From positions 167,441-231,440 of the forward strand of contig NZ_VUOK01000029.1 in NCBI RefSeq assembly GCF_009806555.1: a stretch of DNA of 64,000 nucleotides, read 5' to 3'. The position numbers and the translations under genes are program-made. The stretch's first letter is position 1. The number at the start of each line of letters is the position of its first letter. Shown here in pieces: positions 27,101 to 35,728 of this stretch. The stretch comes from Methylobacterium sp. 2A (GTDB lineage Bacteria; Pseudomonadota; Alphaproteobacteria; Rhizobiales; Beijerinckiaceae). The notes below the pieces were generated by a model. That model was not told the origin of the DNA. It saw only the letters and a program-made list of their open reading frames with translations, and made no database searches.

Positions 27101-27339
27101 CCAGCCCTTTTAAGGTGTTTGCGGAAGCAACGAGACAGGGGCCAAGCGCACTCTCCTCCCCCTTGTGGGGAGGAGTTGGAGGTGGGGGTGGTGCAGACGG
27201 CACCGCTGCGCCTCATCCTGCACACCCCCACCCCTGGCCCCTCCCCACAAGGGGGAGGGGAAAAGGCGGTGCTCTTTCAGGATGTTAGAGCCACGACTTG
27301 CGATTTTCGCAGCTAGCCCAAACACCTTAAAAGGGCTGG
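27101..27339. mobile_element. MITE-like element, copy 1 (239 bp) with 8-bp target duplication
   Basis: Inverted ends CCAGCCCTTTTAAGGTGTTT and its complement, more than 20 bp and essentially perfect. The element is flanked on both sides by GCCTAGAG (27093-27100 and 27340-27347), an 8-bp target-site duplication. There is no coding capacity. The centre contains the family B palindrome (CTCCCCCTTGTGGGGAG...). Copies 2 and 3 are at 45554-45793 (inverted) and 63759-64000. The mobilising transposase is not in the window. Confidence 0.85.
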
Positions 27340-27414
27340 GCCTAGAGCGGTGCTCAATTGCAACGCGATCGGGTACGGGTCTAGCCGGTGCCGCAGGCGT
27401 TTTATGAGGGCTTG

Positions 27415-27702
27415 TCACCTCGACCAAGGCGGCCCTTGCAGAGCGGCGTGCAGGACGCGAAGAATTCGCACGACGCTATCATCGACCTTGTAGACGATGA
27501 TGTACCTGCGGTGGACGATCATCTCGCGGGTGCCCGCGACCCGACCCCGCCGACCGAGTGCGGGATGATCGACCAAGCGGGCGGCCTTCTCGGTAAACCG
27601 CCTATCCAACGCGATGGCAGCCGCCGGATTGTCGGCTTCGATATCATCGTAGATTGCGTCGCGGTCCTGAAGCGCTTCGAGCGTCCAGACCAACGCCTTC
27701 AT
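27415..27702 (-). CDS. RelE/ParE-family toxin
   Basis: 95 residues. It begins MKALVWTLEALQDRDAIYDDI, the helical start typical of ParE/RelE proteins, and the C-terminal strand region reads MIVHRRYIIVYKVDDSVVRILRVLHA, the common core. Members either poison gyrase (ParE) or cleave mRNA (RelE); the sequence does not decide. The ATG overlaps the antitoxin stop by 4 bp (ATGA), with antitoxin first. It sits about 70 bp from MITE copy 1. Confidence 0.85.
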   Translation of the reverse strand: MKALVWTLEALQDRDAIYDDIEADNPAAAIALDRRFTEKAARLVDHPALGRRGRVAGTREMIVHRRYIIVYKVDDSVVRILRVLHAALQGPPWSR

Positions 27703-27986
27703 TTTGCGGCGTCGAGTCGCCGCTGTGTGGCTGCCCGCTTGGCAGCGAACCGCGCTTCGACATCCTCGGCGGAGATGACACGGCCGCTTTGGGCGGAATC
27801 GAGCCCGATCTGAACCTGCCGGCGAAACCAAGCCTCATGCTCGGTTTCGTCCCGTTGCTGTTGGACATACGCGTGCATGAAGTCACGCAAGAGCTGAGCG
27901 CTGTTGCGATCCCGATCCTGTGCGGCCTGAGAAAACGCGTTCTTCAGGGCTTCATCGACCTGAAAGGTAAACGTCGCCTCGCCCAA
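27699..27986 (-). CDS. Antitoxin of the RelE/ParE module
   Basis: About 95 residues. The N-terminus GEATFTFQVDEALKNAFSQAA resembles a ribbon-helix-helix DNA-binding start, followed by SAQLLRDFMHAYVQQQ and a C-terminal part that should wrap the toxin. No ATG is in frame. I favour the TTG at 27986, with AGGGA 7 bases upstream; a TTG at 28019 would add 11 residues. Stop and toxin start overlap, so the pair is coupled and probably autoregulated. Confidence 0.75.
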   Translation of the reverse strand: MGEATFTFQVDEALKNAFSQAAQDRDRNSAQLLRDFMHAYVQQQRDETEHEAWFRRQVQIGLDSAQSGRVISAEDVEARFAAKRAATQRRLDAAK

Positions 27987-28106
27987 AGTCGTCGTCCCTA
28001 AGCTCGACGGACCATCCAAGATCGTTGAAGGCTAACACATCGTAGCCGGCGGGAAAACGGCCGGATCCGAATGCCTGTCGTCAGATCCGGTCCGGTTCCT
28101 CTGTTC

Positions 28107-29633
28107 TCAATCCGTCTCCCCGTCCAGCCCCAGCCAGTGCCGGCCGTCGCGGGCTAGAAGCGCGTCGGCCTCCTTGGGGCCGGTGCTCCCCGCGGGATAG
28201 AATTTCACATCCGCCTGCGGCCAGCCCTTCAGCAGCGGGTCCACCGCCGCCCAGCCGGCCTCGATATTGTCGGCCCGCTGGAACAGGGTCGCGTCGCCGG
28301 TCATGCAATCGTACAGCAGCGTTTCGTAGCCGACATTCGGCGTATCGGCGAAGAAATCCTTGTAGCGGAAGCCGGAGCGCACCCGACCGATTGTCATCTG
28401 CGGCCCCGGCACCTTCACGTTGAACTCGGTGCTCACCCCGTGATCCGGGTCGATCAGGATCCGCATCACGGTCGGCCCCAGATCGGCGGTCGGCGTGTCC
28501 TCGAACATCTTGAACGGGGCCGGCTTGAACAAAACCGCGATCTCGGTGCGCCGCCCGGTCATGCGCTTGCCGGTGCGGATGTAGAAGGGCACGCCCGCCC
28601 AGCGCCAGTTCTCGATGTGGAGCTTCAACGCGATGTAGGTCTCGGTGACCGAATCCTTCGCGACATGCGGCTCGTCCCGGTAGGCGGGCACGTCGCGCCC
28701 CTCCGAGGTGCCGGCGGTGTACTGACCGCGCACCGCATCCTCCGGCGGGATCGGCCGCACCGCCTCGGCGAGCTTGGCCTTCTCGGTGCGCACGGCCTCC
28801 GCGTCGAAGGAGTTCGGCGGCTCCATGCCCACCATGCAGAGGAGCTGGAACATGTGGTTGGGCACCATGTCGCGCAGCGCACCGGTGGGCTCGTAGAACC
28901 CGCCGCGCTCCTCGACGCCGACCGTCTCGGCCGCGGTGATCTGGATGCTGTCGATGTATTCCCGCCGCCAGACCGGCTCCAGCAGACCGTTGGCGAAGCG
29001 GAACGCCATGATCGACTGCACGGTCTCCTTACCCAGGAAGTGGTCGATCCGGTAGAACTGGCTCTCGTCACCCTGCTTCAGGATGCGGGCGTTGAGCTCC
29101 CGGGCCGAGGCGAGGTCGGAGCCGAACGGCTTCTCGATGACCACGCGGCGGAAGGTGTCGCCCTCTTGGCGGAGCAGGCCGGCTTGGCCCAGCCCGTCCA
29201 CGATCGTCCCGAAGAAGCGCGCCGCCACCGCGCAGTAGAACACCGCGTTGCCGGTGACCCTCTGCTTCACGGCCTCGAAAGTCTCGGGTTTCTCGAAATC
29301 GCCCTTCAGGTAGTGCAGGCGCTCCCGGATGAAGCCCCAGCTCTTGGGATCGATATGGTCGGCGTGGAACTCCGAGGTCGGGTCCTTGCTGAACGCCTCC
29401 AGGGTCTTGGTGAGGTTGTCACGCAGGGATTCATCGGTGCCGTCGCTGTGATCGACGCCGAGGATCGAGAACCCGTCCGAGAGAAGCCCCGCGCCCGCGA
29501 GGTTGTAGAGCGAGGGCATCAGCAGGCGCTTGGTCAGGTCGCCGCCCGCGCCGAAGATCACCAGCGTGCAGGGCGGCGCCGGCTTGGTGCCGCAGGCGGC
29601 GTCGTTCTTGAGGGCTGTCGTCTGCTCGGCCAT
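28107..29633 (-). CDS. zwf: Glucose-6-phosphate 1-dehydrogenase
   Basis: 508 residues; oxidises glucose 6-phosphate with NAD(P)+ at the entry of the pentose phosphate and Entner-Doudoroff pathways. The cofactor motif VIFGAGGDLTKRLLMP is at about residues 25-40 and the active site FYRIDHFLGKETVQ near 197. The length is normal. No pgl or edd neighbour is present. A family A repeat lies between its start and the NodT gene upstream, so it probably has its own promoter. Confidence 0.95.
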   Translation of the reverse strand: MAEQTTALKNDAACGTKPAPPCTLVIFGAGGDLTKRLLMPSLYNLAGAGLLSDGFSILGVDHSDGTDESLRDNLTKTLEAFSKDPTSEFHADHIDPKSWGFIRERLHYLKGDFEKPETFEAVKQRVTGNAVFYCAVAARFFGTIVDGLGQAGLLRQEGDTFRRVVIEKPFGSDLASARELNARILKQGDESQFYRIDHFLGKETVQSIMAFRFANGLLEPVWRREYIDSIQITAAETVGVEERGGFYEPTGALRDMVPNHMFQLLCMVGMEPPNSFDAEAVRTEKAKLAEAVRPIPPEDAVRGQYTAGTSEGRDVPAYRDEPHVAKDSVTETYIALKLHIENWRWAGVPFYIRTGKRMTGRRTEIAVLFKPAPFKMFEDTPTADLGPTVMRILIDPDHGVSTEFNVKVPGPQMTIGRVRSGFRYKDFFADTPNVGYETLLYDCMTGDATLFQRADNIEAGWAAVDPLLKGWPQADVKFYPAGSTGPKEADALLARDGRHWLGLDGETD

Positions 29634-29712
29634 CCCCGGCTCCCGTCCATCTGCAGTGCAGCAAACCGGCGGGACAACCCGTCCTGGGGAGGGTCCGTTC
29701 CGGCCCCGAGGC

Positions 29713-29858
29713 TTGGGATCCCAAAGGGCGTGCCCTTTGGTGGGGTGTCGGGGTGAAACCCCGACGCACGGCTCGTCCGCCCCCAGGAAGGGGTGAACGA
29801 GCCGTGCCGCAGGGCTCTGCCCTGCACCCGCAAAAGGGACTGTCCCTTTTGAAACCCA
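29713..29858. repeat. Palindromic intergenic repeat, family A copy 4
   Basis: Ends CCAAAGGG-CGTG-CCCTTTGG and AAAAGGGAC-TGTCCCTTTT, with an inner pair ACGGCTCGT / ACGAGCCGT. It lies between the NodT stop and the zwf start. Unlike the operon copies it does not form an open bridge that overlaps both genes. Confidence 0.8.
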
Positions 29859-29874
29859 ATACCGTCCGCTGGCC

Positions 29875-31404
29875 CTACTCGTCCGGGCGGACCGCCTGAC
29901 CGCCCCGGTCGATCGGCAGGCTCGGTCCCTTCAGCTCGGAATCGCTCGGCAGGGAGCGCACGTCCCAGCCGCCGCCGAGCGCCCGGATCAGCGTCACGGC
30001 CGCGGTGAAGCGGCTGAGCCGGACCTGAAGGGCGTTGATCTCGTTGGTCACGAGCAGGCCCTGCGCGGTCACCACGGTGGTGAAGTTCTGCGTGCCGGCC
30101 CGGTACTCGTTCAGCGTGATCTCCACCGCCTTGCGCGACAGCTCGACCGCCTTGTCCTGCGCGGCCTGCTGCTGGCCGAGGATGCGCAGGGCCGCCATCT
30201 GGTTCTCGACCTCCGCGTAGGCGGCGAGCACCACCTGCCGGTAATTGGCCACCTGGGCGTCGTAGGCGGCCTCGGCCGAGCGCAGGGCCGCCGTGCGGGC
30301 ACCGCCGTCGAACAGCACCTCGCTCCCCGAGGCCGCCACCGACCAGAACTGGTTGGCGGCCGAGAACAGGCCGTTGCGGGTGAGCCCCGAGACGCCGCCC
30401 TGGGCCGAGATCGTCACGGTGGGGAAGAAGGCCGCCACCGCCACGCCGATGCGCTCGCTCTGCGCCTGGACGAGGCGCTCGGCCTGCGCGACGTCCGGAC
30501 GCCGTTCCAGCAGGTCGCCGGGGATGCCCACCGGCACCTTTGGGGGATTCGGGCCGATGCCGGCCACCGGGATCGACACCTCGGAGGGCGGGCGCCCGAT
30601 CAGGGTGGCGATGGCGTTCACGTACTGAACCCGGGTCAGCCGCACCGCGATGGCCTGGGCCTCGATGGTCTGGACCTGGGTCTGCGCGGTGATCACGTCG
30701 GACCGGGCCGCCACGCCGGCGGCATATTGGTTCTCGGTGATCTGCGCGGTCTTCCTGAAGTTCTCGACATTCTCGTCGAGCACCTTCTGGAGGGAATCGG
30801 CGTAGCGGACGGTCAGGTAGTCGGCCGCGACCTCCGCCTGGATGGTCAGGCGGGTCAGCGCGATCGTGGCGGCGTCGGATTGGGCCAGCGCCGCCTCGCT
30901 CTCGATGGTGCGGCGGGTGCCCCCGAACAGGTCGAGCTGCCAGCTCGCCTCGCCGACCAAGGCCGCGCTGGTGCGCACGGTCCCGGTGCTGCCGCCGCCG
31001 CTGCCCGCGCGCGTGATGCTCGGCGCGCCGATCACCGTCGGGTACAGGGCGGCCTGCGCGGAGGCGACCAGCGCCCGCGCCTGCCGGTAATTCGCCACCG
31101 CCTGCCGGAGCGACTGGTTGTCGACATCGACGAGGCGGATCAGCCGGTCGAGAGTCGGATCCCGGAAGACCCGCCACCAGTCGCCGCGCTCGACGGCATC
31201 GCTCGGCCGCGCCTCGCGAAACCCCTTCTTGCGCGCGGCGACATAGGCCGGGCTGTCTTCCCGGATGCCGCCCTGCTTGTAGCCGAAAGGCGTCTCCACC
31301 GAGGGCCGGGAATAATCCGGTCCGACCACGCAGCCTGCGAGAAGGGGAGCGGTGAGGAGGAGGGCGGCGAAGGTGAAGAGCGCACCTCCCACCCTGAACC
31401 TCAT
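29875..31404 (-). CDS. NodT-type RND outer-membrane lipoprotein
   Basis: About 509 residues; outer-membrane channel of the tripartite efflux pump encoded upstream. A lipoprotein signal MRFRVGGALFTFAALLLTAPLLAGC is at residues 1-25 in outline, with lipid cysteine 25. Two TolC-type helical repeats carry LDRLIRLVDVDNQSLRQAVANYRQAR and later SWQLDLFGGTRR and EVLFDGGARTAALR. An open frame continues upstream to 31578, where an ATG overlaps the RND stop as ATGA; the extra 58 codons are repeat E2 plus the parS site. The ATG at 31404 is at the repeat edge and best fits the signal peptide. Confidence 0.85.
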   Translation of the reverse strand: MRFRVGGALFTFAALLLTAPLLAGCVVGPDYSRPSVETPFGYKQGGIREDSPAYVAARKKGFREARPSDAVERGDWWRVFRDPTLDRLIRLVDVDNQSLRQAVANYRQARALVASAQAALYPTVIGAPSITRAGSGGGSTGTVRTSAALVGEASWQLDLFGGTRRTIESEAALAQSDAATIALTRLTIQAEVAADYLTVRYADSLQKVLDENVENFRKTAQITENQYAAGVAARSDVITAQTQVQTIEAQAIAVRLTRVQYVNAIATLIGRPPSEVSIPVAGIGPNPPKVPVGIPGDLLERRPDVAQAERLVQAQSERIGVAVAAFFPTVTISAQGGVSGLTRNGLFSAANQFWSVAASGSEVLFDGGARTAALRSAEAAYDAQVANYRQVVLAAYAEVENQMAALRILGQQQAAQDKAVELSRKAVEITLNEYRAGTQNFTTVVTAQGLLVTNEINALQVRLSRFTAAVTLIRALGGGWDVRSLPSDSELKGPSLPIDRGGQAVRPDE

Positions 31405-31509
31405 CCTGAGGTGCCGGAGCGTAGCGCAGGCCTCGAAGGAGCCTTCCAGCCGGCCGCGCGATCCCTGGAAGTCTCCTTCGAGGCGGCTTCGCCGCACCTC
31501 AGGATGAGG
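31399..31509. repeat. Palindromic repeat, family E copy 2
   Basis: Same inverted ends (CCTCATCCTGAGGTGC) and inner CCTCGAAGGAG pair as copy 1 at 15103-15220. Read on the minus strand its end CACCTCAGGATGAGG supplies the ATG used as the NodT start. Confidence 0.85.
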
Positions 31510-31551
31510 GTGTGGGTTGGACCAACCCACGCGGACGGCCGCGGCCGCCGA

Positions 31552-31567
31552 TGTTTCACGTGAAACC
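31552..31567. other. parS centromere-like site
   Basis: TGTTTCACGTGAAACC matches 15 of 16 bases of the near-universal parS consensus (last base differs). ParB/Spo0J binds such sites near the chromosome origin to drive segregation. It lies in the short gap and overlapping 5' frame between the RND permease and NodT, about 23 kb from the putative oriC. Confidence 0.75.
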
Positions 31568-31574
31568 TTAACCA

Positions 31575-34500
31575 TCATTCTCCGGCCGGCAGGGCCGCTT
31601 CTCCGCCCCGTCCGGCGCGCCTGCGGCGGTCGAGCACCCTGTGCCTGAGTCGGTCAAGGGTGAGATACACGACGGGGGTGGTGTAGAGGGTCAGGATCTG
31701 GCTCACGATCAACCCGCCCACGATGGCGATGCCGAGCGGCCGGCGCAGTTCCGCGCCCTCGCCGTTGGCCAGGATCAGGGGCACGGCGCCGAGCATCGCC
31801 GCCAGCGTCGTCATCATGATCGGCCGGAAGCGCAGGAGACAGGCCTCCCGGATCGCATCCACGGGATTCGCGCCCCGGGTCCGCTCGGAGTCGATCGCCA
31901 CGTCGATCATCATGATCGCGTTCTTCTTCACGATGCCGATCAGCAGGAACACCGCGATCAGCGCGATGATGGTGAAGTCGGTCCCCGTCACCAGCAGCGC
32001 CAGCACCGCGCCGACGCCGGCCGAGGGGAGGGTGGAGAGGATCGTGAGCGGATGCACGAAGCTCTCGTACAGGATCCCGAGCACCGCGTAGACCGCCAGG
32101 ATCGCGGCCAGGATCAGGAGCGGCTGGCGCGAGGCCGAGGCCACGTAGTTCTTGGCGGCGCCGGCATATTCGCCGTGGATCGTGGCCGGCAGGTGCAGGT
32201 TGGCCATCGCCCGGTCGATCGCGTCGGTCGCGTCCGACAGGCTCTTGCCCGGGGCGAGGTTGAACGAGATCGTGGTCGCCACGAACAGGCCCTGATGGCT
32301 GACCTGCGTGGGGGCATTGCCGGGTTCGATCCGCGCGAAGGCCGAGAGCGGGACCATGGTCTCCTTGGCGGCCGAGACCGGGGCGCTCGACGAGGCGCCG
32401 CCCTTCGAGGCCGCGATGGCGTTGGCGGAGGCGTTGCGGGCGGAATCCGACGCGATGGCGGCGGCGTTCGAGGCGGTGTCGGCGGTGCTCGCGGAGGCGG
32501 CCGCCGCGGCGGCGCCCGTGCTCCCGGTCGCACTCCCCACCGCCCCCGAGCCGGCGGCGCCGGAGGCGGACGCCGCGCTGCCCGGGCTGCTGGTTCCGGT
32601 CGCCGCGTTGGTGTTGACGCCGCTCGCTGTCGCCACGGTGCCGGCCACCGCGTTGGTGGTGGCGGAGCCGGCCGCGTTGCCGCCCGAGGTCGAGACGTAG
32701 ATCTGCTTCAGCGTCTCCGGGGTCTCCAGGTAGCGCGGCGCGATCTCCATCACGACGTGGTACTGGTTCAGCGGGTTGTAGATCGTCGAGACCTGCCGCT
32801 GCCCGAAGGCGTCGTAGAGGGTGTTGTCGATCTTGTTCGGGGTGATGCCGTAGCGGAAGGCGGTGTTGCGGTCGATCACCACGCGGCTCTCCAGGCCACC
32901 CTCCTGCTGGTCGGAGGTCACGTCCGCGAAGGTCGGGTCCTTCTGCAGGGCCGCCACCAGCTTCGGGGCAGCGGCGAACAGCTCCTCGGGGGTGTCGCCC
33001 TGGAGGGTGTACTGGTACTGGGCAAAGCTCTGGCGGCCGCCCATCTGCAGATCCTGGCGGGGGAACACATAGAGCCGGGCGCCCGCCACCTGGGCGAGCT
33101 TCGGCCGCAGCCGCGTCATCACCTCCGAGATCGGCGCTCGCTCGTTCAGCGGTTTCAGCCCGACGAACACGTTGGCCGAGTTGGTGCCGCGCCCGCCCGT
33201 GAAGCCGACGACGCTCTCCACCGCCGGATCGGCGCCGACGATCGACGTCGCCTGCTTGAGCTTCTGCTCCATGGACTGGAACGAGATGCGCTGGTCGGCC
33301 TGGATGCCGCCCATCATCTGGCCGGTATCCTGCTCGGGGAAAAAACCCTTCGGGACGATGATGTAGAGGTAGACGTTGAGACCCACCGTGGCGAGCAGGG
33401 TCAGCAGCACGAGGCGCGGATGGGCGAGCGCCACCTCCAGCGTCCGCGCATAGGCGCCGAGCAGCCGGGAGAAGCCGCCCTCCAGCATCCGGATCAGAAG
33501 GTTCGGCCGCCGCCCCGATGCCGGTGCCCCGTCCGGACCGTGCCCCTCGGCGCGCAGCAGCCGGGCGCACATCATCGGCGTGGTGGTGAGCGACAGCACC
33601 AGCGAGATCAGGATCGACAGCGACAGGGTGACGGAAAATTCCTGGAAGATGCGGCCGACGAGGCCGCCCATCAGCAGGATCGGCAGGAACACCGCGATGA
33701 GCGACAGGCTCATCGAGATCACCGTGAACCCGACCTCCCGGGCGCCGATCAGCGCCGCCTGGAGCCGGGGCTTGCCCGCCTCGATGTGCCGCTGGACGTT
33801 CTCCAGCACCACGATGGCGTCGTCGACCACGAAGCCGGTGCCGATGATCAGCGCGGTGAGCGACAGGATGTTGAGCGAGTAGCCGAGCAGGTACATCGCC
33901 GAGAAGGTGCCGATGATCGAGATCGGCACGGCCACCGCCGGGACCAGGGTGGCCCGCCAGGAGCGCAGGAAGGCGAAGACCACCAGGATCACGAGCCCGA
34001 CCGCCACCAGCAGCGTCTCCTCGGTGGCCGAGAGCGAGGCGCGGATCGTGGCGCTGCGGTCGCCGGTGAGCTTGATGTCGATGCCGCCGGGGAGCGCCGC
34101 GGTGATCTGCGGCAGGGCCTCCTTCACGGCCCGGATGGTCTCGACCACGTTGGCGCCGGGCTGCTTGTAGACGAACAGCAGCACGCCGGCCTTGCCGTTG
34201 ACGATGCCGAGGTTGCGCTTGTCCTCGACCCCGTCGAGCACCTGCCCGACATCGGTGAGCTTCACCGCGGCGCCGTTGCGGTAGGCCACGATGATGTCGC
34301 GGTAATCGGCGGCCTTGCGGCCCTGGTCGTTGGCGTAGAGCTGGTAGCGGCGATTGCCGGCGTCGATCTCGCCCTTGGGCGAATTGGCGTTGGCCGAGGC
34401 GAGCGCGGCGCGGATGCCTTCGAGGCCGATGCCGTAATTGAACAGGGCCGTGGGATCGAGCTCGACCCGCACGGCCGGCAGGGACGAGCCGCCGATATCG

Positions 34501-35024
34501 ACATTGCCGACGCCCGGCAGCTGCGAGAGCTTCTGCTGCACCACGGTGGCGGCGGAATCGTAGACCTGGCCGCGGGTCAGGGTCTCCGAGGTCATGCCGA
34601 GGATGATGATCGGCGTGTCGGCGGGGTTGAACTTCCGGTAGGTCGGGTTCTGGCGGAGCGCCGTCGGCAGGTCGGCACGCGCCGCGTTGATGGCGGCCTG
34701 GACGTCGCGGGCGGCCCCGTCGATGTCGCGGTTGAGGCCGAACAGCAGCACGATCCGGGTCGAGCCCAGCGTGTTGGTGGACGTCATCTCGTTGACGTCC
34801 GCGATGGCGCCGAGCCTGCGCTCCAGAGGGGCCGCCACCGTGGTGGCCATGGTGTCGGGCGAGGCCCCGGCCATCTGGGCCTGGACGAGGATCACGGGGA
34901 AGTCGATCTGCGGCAGCGGCGCCACCGGCAGCTTCAGGAAGGCGAACAGGCCGGCGAGCAGCACGCCGATGGTGAGCAGCGTGGTCGCCACCGGCCGCCG
35001 GATGAACGGCTCGGAGATGTTCAC
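31575..35024 (-). CDS. RND multidrug efflux permease (MdtC-like)
   Basis: 1149 residues, inner-membrane proton-driven pump subunit. It starts [17 protein letters not shown] and has the usual 12-helix layout with two large periplasmic loops; the TM4 proton-relay region reads [19 protein letters not shown]. About 110 residues (roughly 772-886) are an Ala/Ser/Gly/Thr-rich insertion within the second periplasmic part, not usual for MdtC. The start is a GTG at 35024 that overlaps the DUF559 stop as GTGA. With the second permease, adaptor and NodT it forms an MdtABC-type operon. Confidence 0.92.
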   Translation of the reverse strand: MNISEPFIRRPVATTLLTIGVLLAGLFAFLKLPVAPLPQIDFPVILVQAQMAGASPDTMATTVAAPLERRLGAIADVNEMTSTNTLGSTRIVLLFGLNRDIDGAARDVQAAINAARADLPTALRQNPTYRKFNPADTPIIILGMTSETLTRGQVYDSAATVVQQKLSQLPGVGNVDIGGSSLPAVRVELDPTALFNYGIGLEGIRAALASANANSPKGEIDAGNRRYQLYANDQGRKAADYRDIIVAYRNGAAVKLTDVGQVLDGVEDKRNLGIVNGKAGVLLFVYKQPGANVVETIRAVKEALPQITAALPGGIDIKLTGDRSATIRASLSATEETLLVAVGLVILVVFAFLRSWRATLVPAVAVPISIIGTFSAMYLLGYSLNILSLTALIIGTGFVVDDAIVVLENVQRHIEAGKPRLQAALIGAREVGFTVISMSLSLIAVFLPILLMGGLVGRIFQEFSVTLSLSILISLVLSLTTTPMMCARLLRAEGHGPDGAPASGRRPNLLIRMLEGGFSRLLGAYARTLEVALAHPRLVLLTLLATVGLNVYLYIIVPKGFFPEQDTGQMMGGIQADQRISFQSMEQKLKQATSIVGADPAVESVVGFTGGRGTNSANVFVGLKPLNERAPISEVMTRLRPKLAQVAGARLYVFPRQDLQMGGRQSFAQYQYTLQGDTPEELFAAAPKLVAALQKDPTFADVTSDQQEGGLESRVVIDRNTAFRYGITPNKIDNTLYDAFGQRQVSTIYNPLNQYHVVMEIAPRYLETPETLKQIYVSTSGGNAAGSATTNAVAGTVATASGVNTNAATGTSSPGSAASASGAAGSGAVGSATGSTGAAAAAASASTADTASNAAAIASDSARNASANAIAASKGGASSSAPVSAAKETMVPLSAFARIEPGNAPTQVSHQGLFVATTISFNLAPGKSLSDATDAIDRAMANLHLPATIHGEYAGAAKNYVASASRQPLLILAAILAVYAVLGILYESFVHPLTILSTLPSAGVGAVLALLVTGTDFTIIALIAVFLLIGIVKKNAIMMIDVAIDSERTRGANPVDAIREACLLRFRPIMMTTLAAMLGAVPLILANGEGAELRRPLGIAIVGGLIVSQILTLYTTPVVYLTLDRLRHRVLDRRRRAGRGGEAALPAGE

Positions 35025-35728
35025 GGGTGGGGGCCCCCGTGGGTTGGCGCAACCTGATCGGAAGAGGAACGATCGGCCCCGCGCATCTCCCTCCCCCGCA
35101 GAGGGGGGAGGGGGGAGCTTTGACTTGTCTTTGTCGCGACGGCTTCAGCAAGTCTATCGAGCACCAAGTCCAGATTGCTCAGCACAAGCTCGTTCGGGAA
35201 GCGCAGGACCGTGAAGCCCTGGCTCGTCAGCCAAGCGTCGCGCTGCCGCCGCGCCTCGGTCTCGTGCGGCTCCCCGTCCAGCTCGACGATCAGACGTGCG
35301 GAGGCACAGAGGAAATCCGCGATGTATGGTGGGATCGGCACCTGCCGCCGGAACTTAAGACCATGGAAGCGGCCGCCGCGCACCTGCTGCCAGAAAGCAT
35401 CCTCGGCCCGCGTATAGGATTGCCGCTGCTCCCGGGCGAAGCTGCGCAGGCGCGCATCGGGCTTGCCATGACGCCGGTCGTTCCGAGGTGGCCCCGGGTC
35501 GGAGCCGCCACGCGCCCTCCCTCCCCCCTCTGCGGGGGAGGGTGGCCCCCGAAGGGGGTCGGGTCGGGACGAAGTCCCGCAAGGGGGGAGCGACGCATCC
35601 GGAAAGGTCGCGACGGGCCTCAGCTCCTGAACCGTCGCGCTGCCCCTCTCCCGACCCCTGCTGACGCAGGGGCCACCCTCCCCCACAGAGGGGGGAGGGG
35701 GTGAGGCGGCATCGTCCCGCTTCATCAC
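35021..35728 (-). CDS. DUF559 (Vsr-like) endonuclease-domain protein inside an RND operon
   Basis: 235 residues. Residues of about 93-197 are a DUF559 domain of the PD-(D/E)XK/Vsr type: [23 protein letters not shown], then YIADFLC with D138 and [10 protein letters not shown] with E149/D151, then [10 protein letters not shown]. Residues of about 8-72 are family C repeat read in frame ([11 protein letters not shown] ... PPSPAEGGG), and 203-216 are a terminal C hairpin ([12 protein letters not shown]). GTG 35728 and ATG 35725 overlap the first permease stop (GTGATG); the stop overlaps the second permease start (GTGA). No natural start lies after the repeat. Substrate unknown. Confidence 0.75.
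   Translation of the reverse strand: MMKRDDAASPPPPSVGEGGPCVSRGRERGSATVQELRPVATFPDASLPPCGTSSRPDPLRGPPSPAEGGGRARGGSDPGPPRNDRRHGKPDARLRSFAREQRQSYTRAEDAFWQQVRGGRFHGLKFRRQVPIPPYIADFLCASARLIVELDGEPHETEARRQRDAWLTSQGFTVLRFPNELVLSNLDLVLDRLAEAVATKTSQSSPLPPLRGREMRGADRSSSDQVAPTHGGPHP
35087..35117. repeat. Single terminal hairpin of family C
   Basis: CTCCCTCCCCCGC-AGA-GGGGGGAGGGG stem, identical in style to the ends of family C. It lies at the 3' end of the DUF559 gene, so that gene is bracketed by family C sequence on both sides. Confidence 0.65.
35516..35700. repeat. Palindromic repeat, family C copy 2, inside the DUF559 gene
   Basis: Full-length copy in the opposite orientation to copy 1: terminal CTCCCCCCTCTGCGGGGGAG hairpins, inner GGGGGTCGGGTCGGGAC and CCCGACCC arms. 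It is read in frame as the N-terminus of the DUF559 protein. Confidence 0.85.

Noticed and set aside
31641..35057. Long open frame of over 1100 codons opposite the MdtC-like pump
   Set aside because: It is antisense to a clear RND gene; such frames arise from GC-rich codon structure, and its product is His/Arg/Gln-rich without domains.
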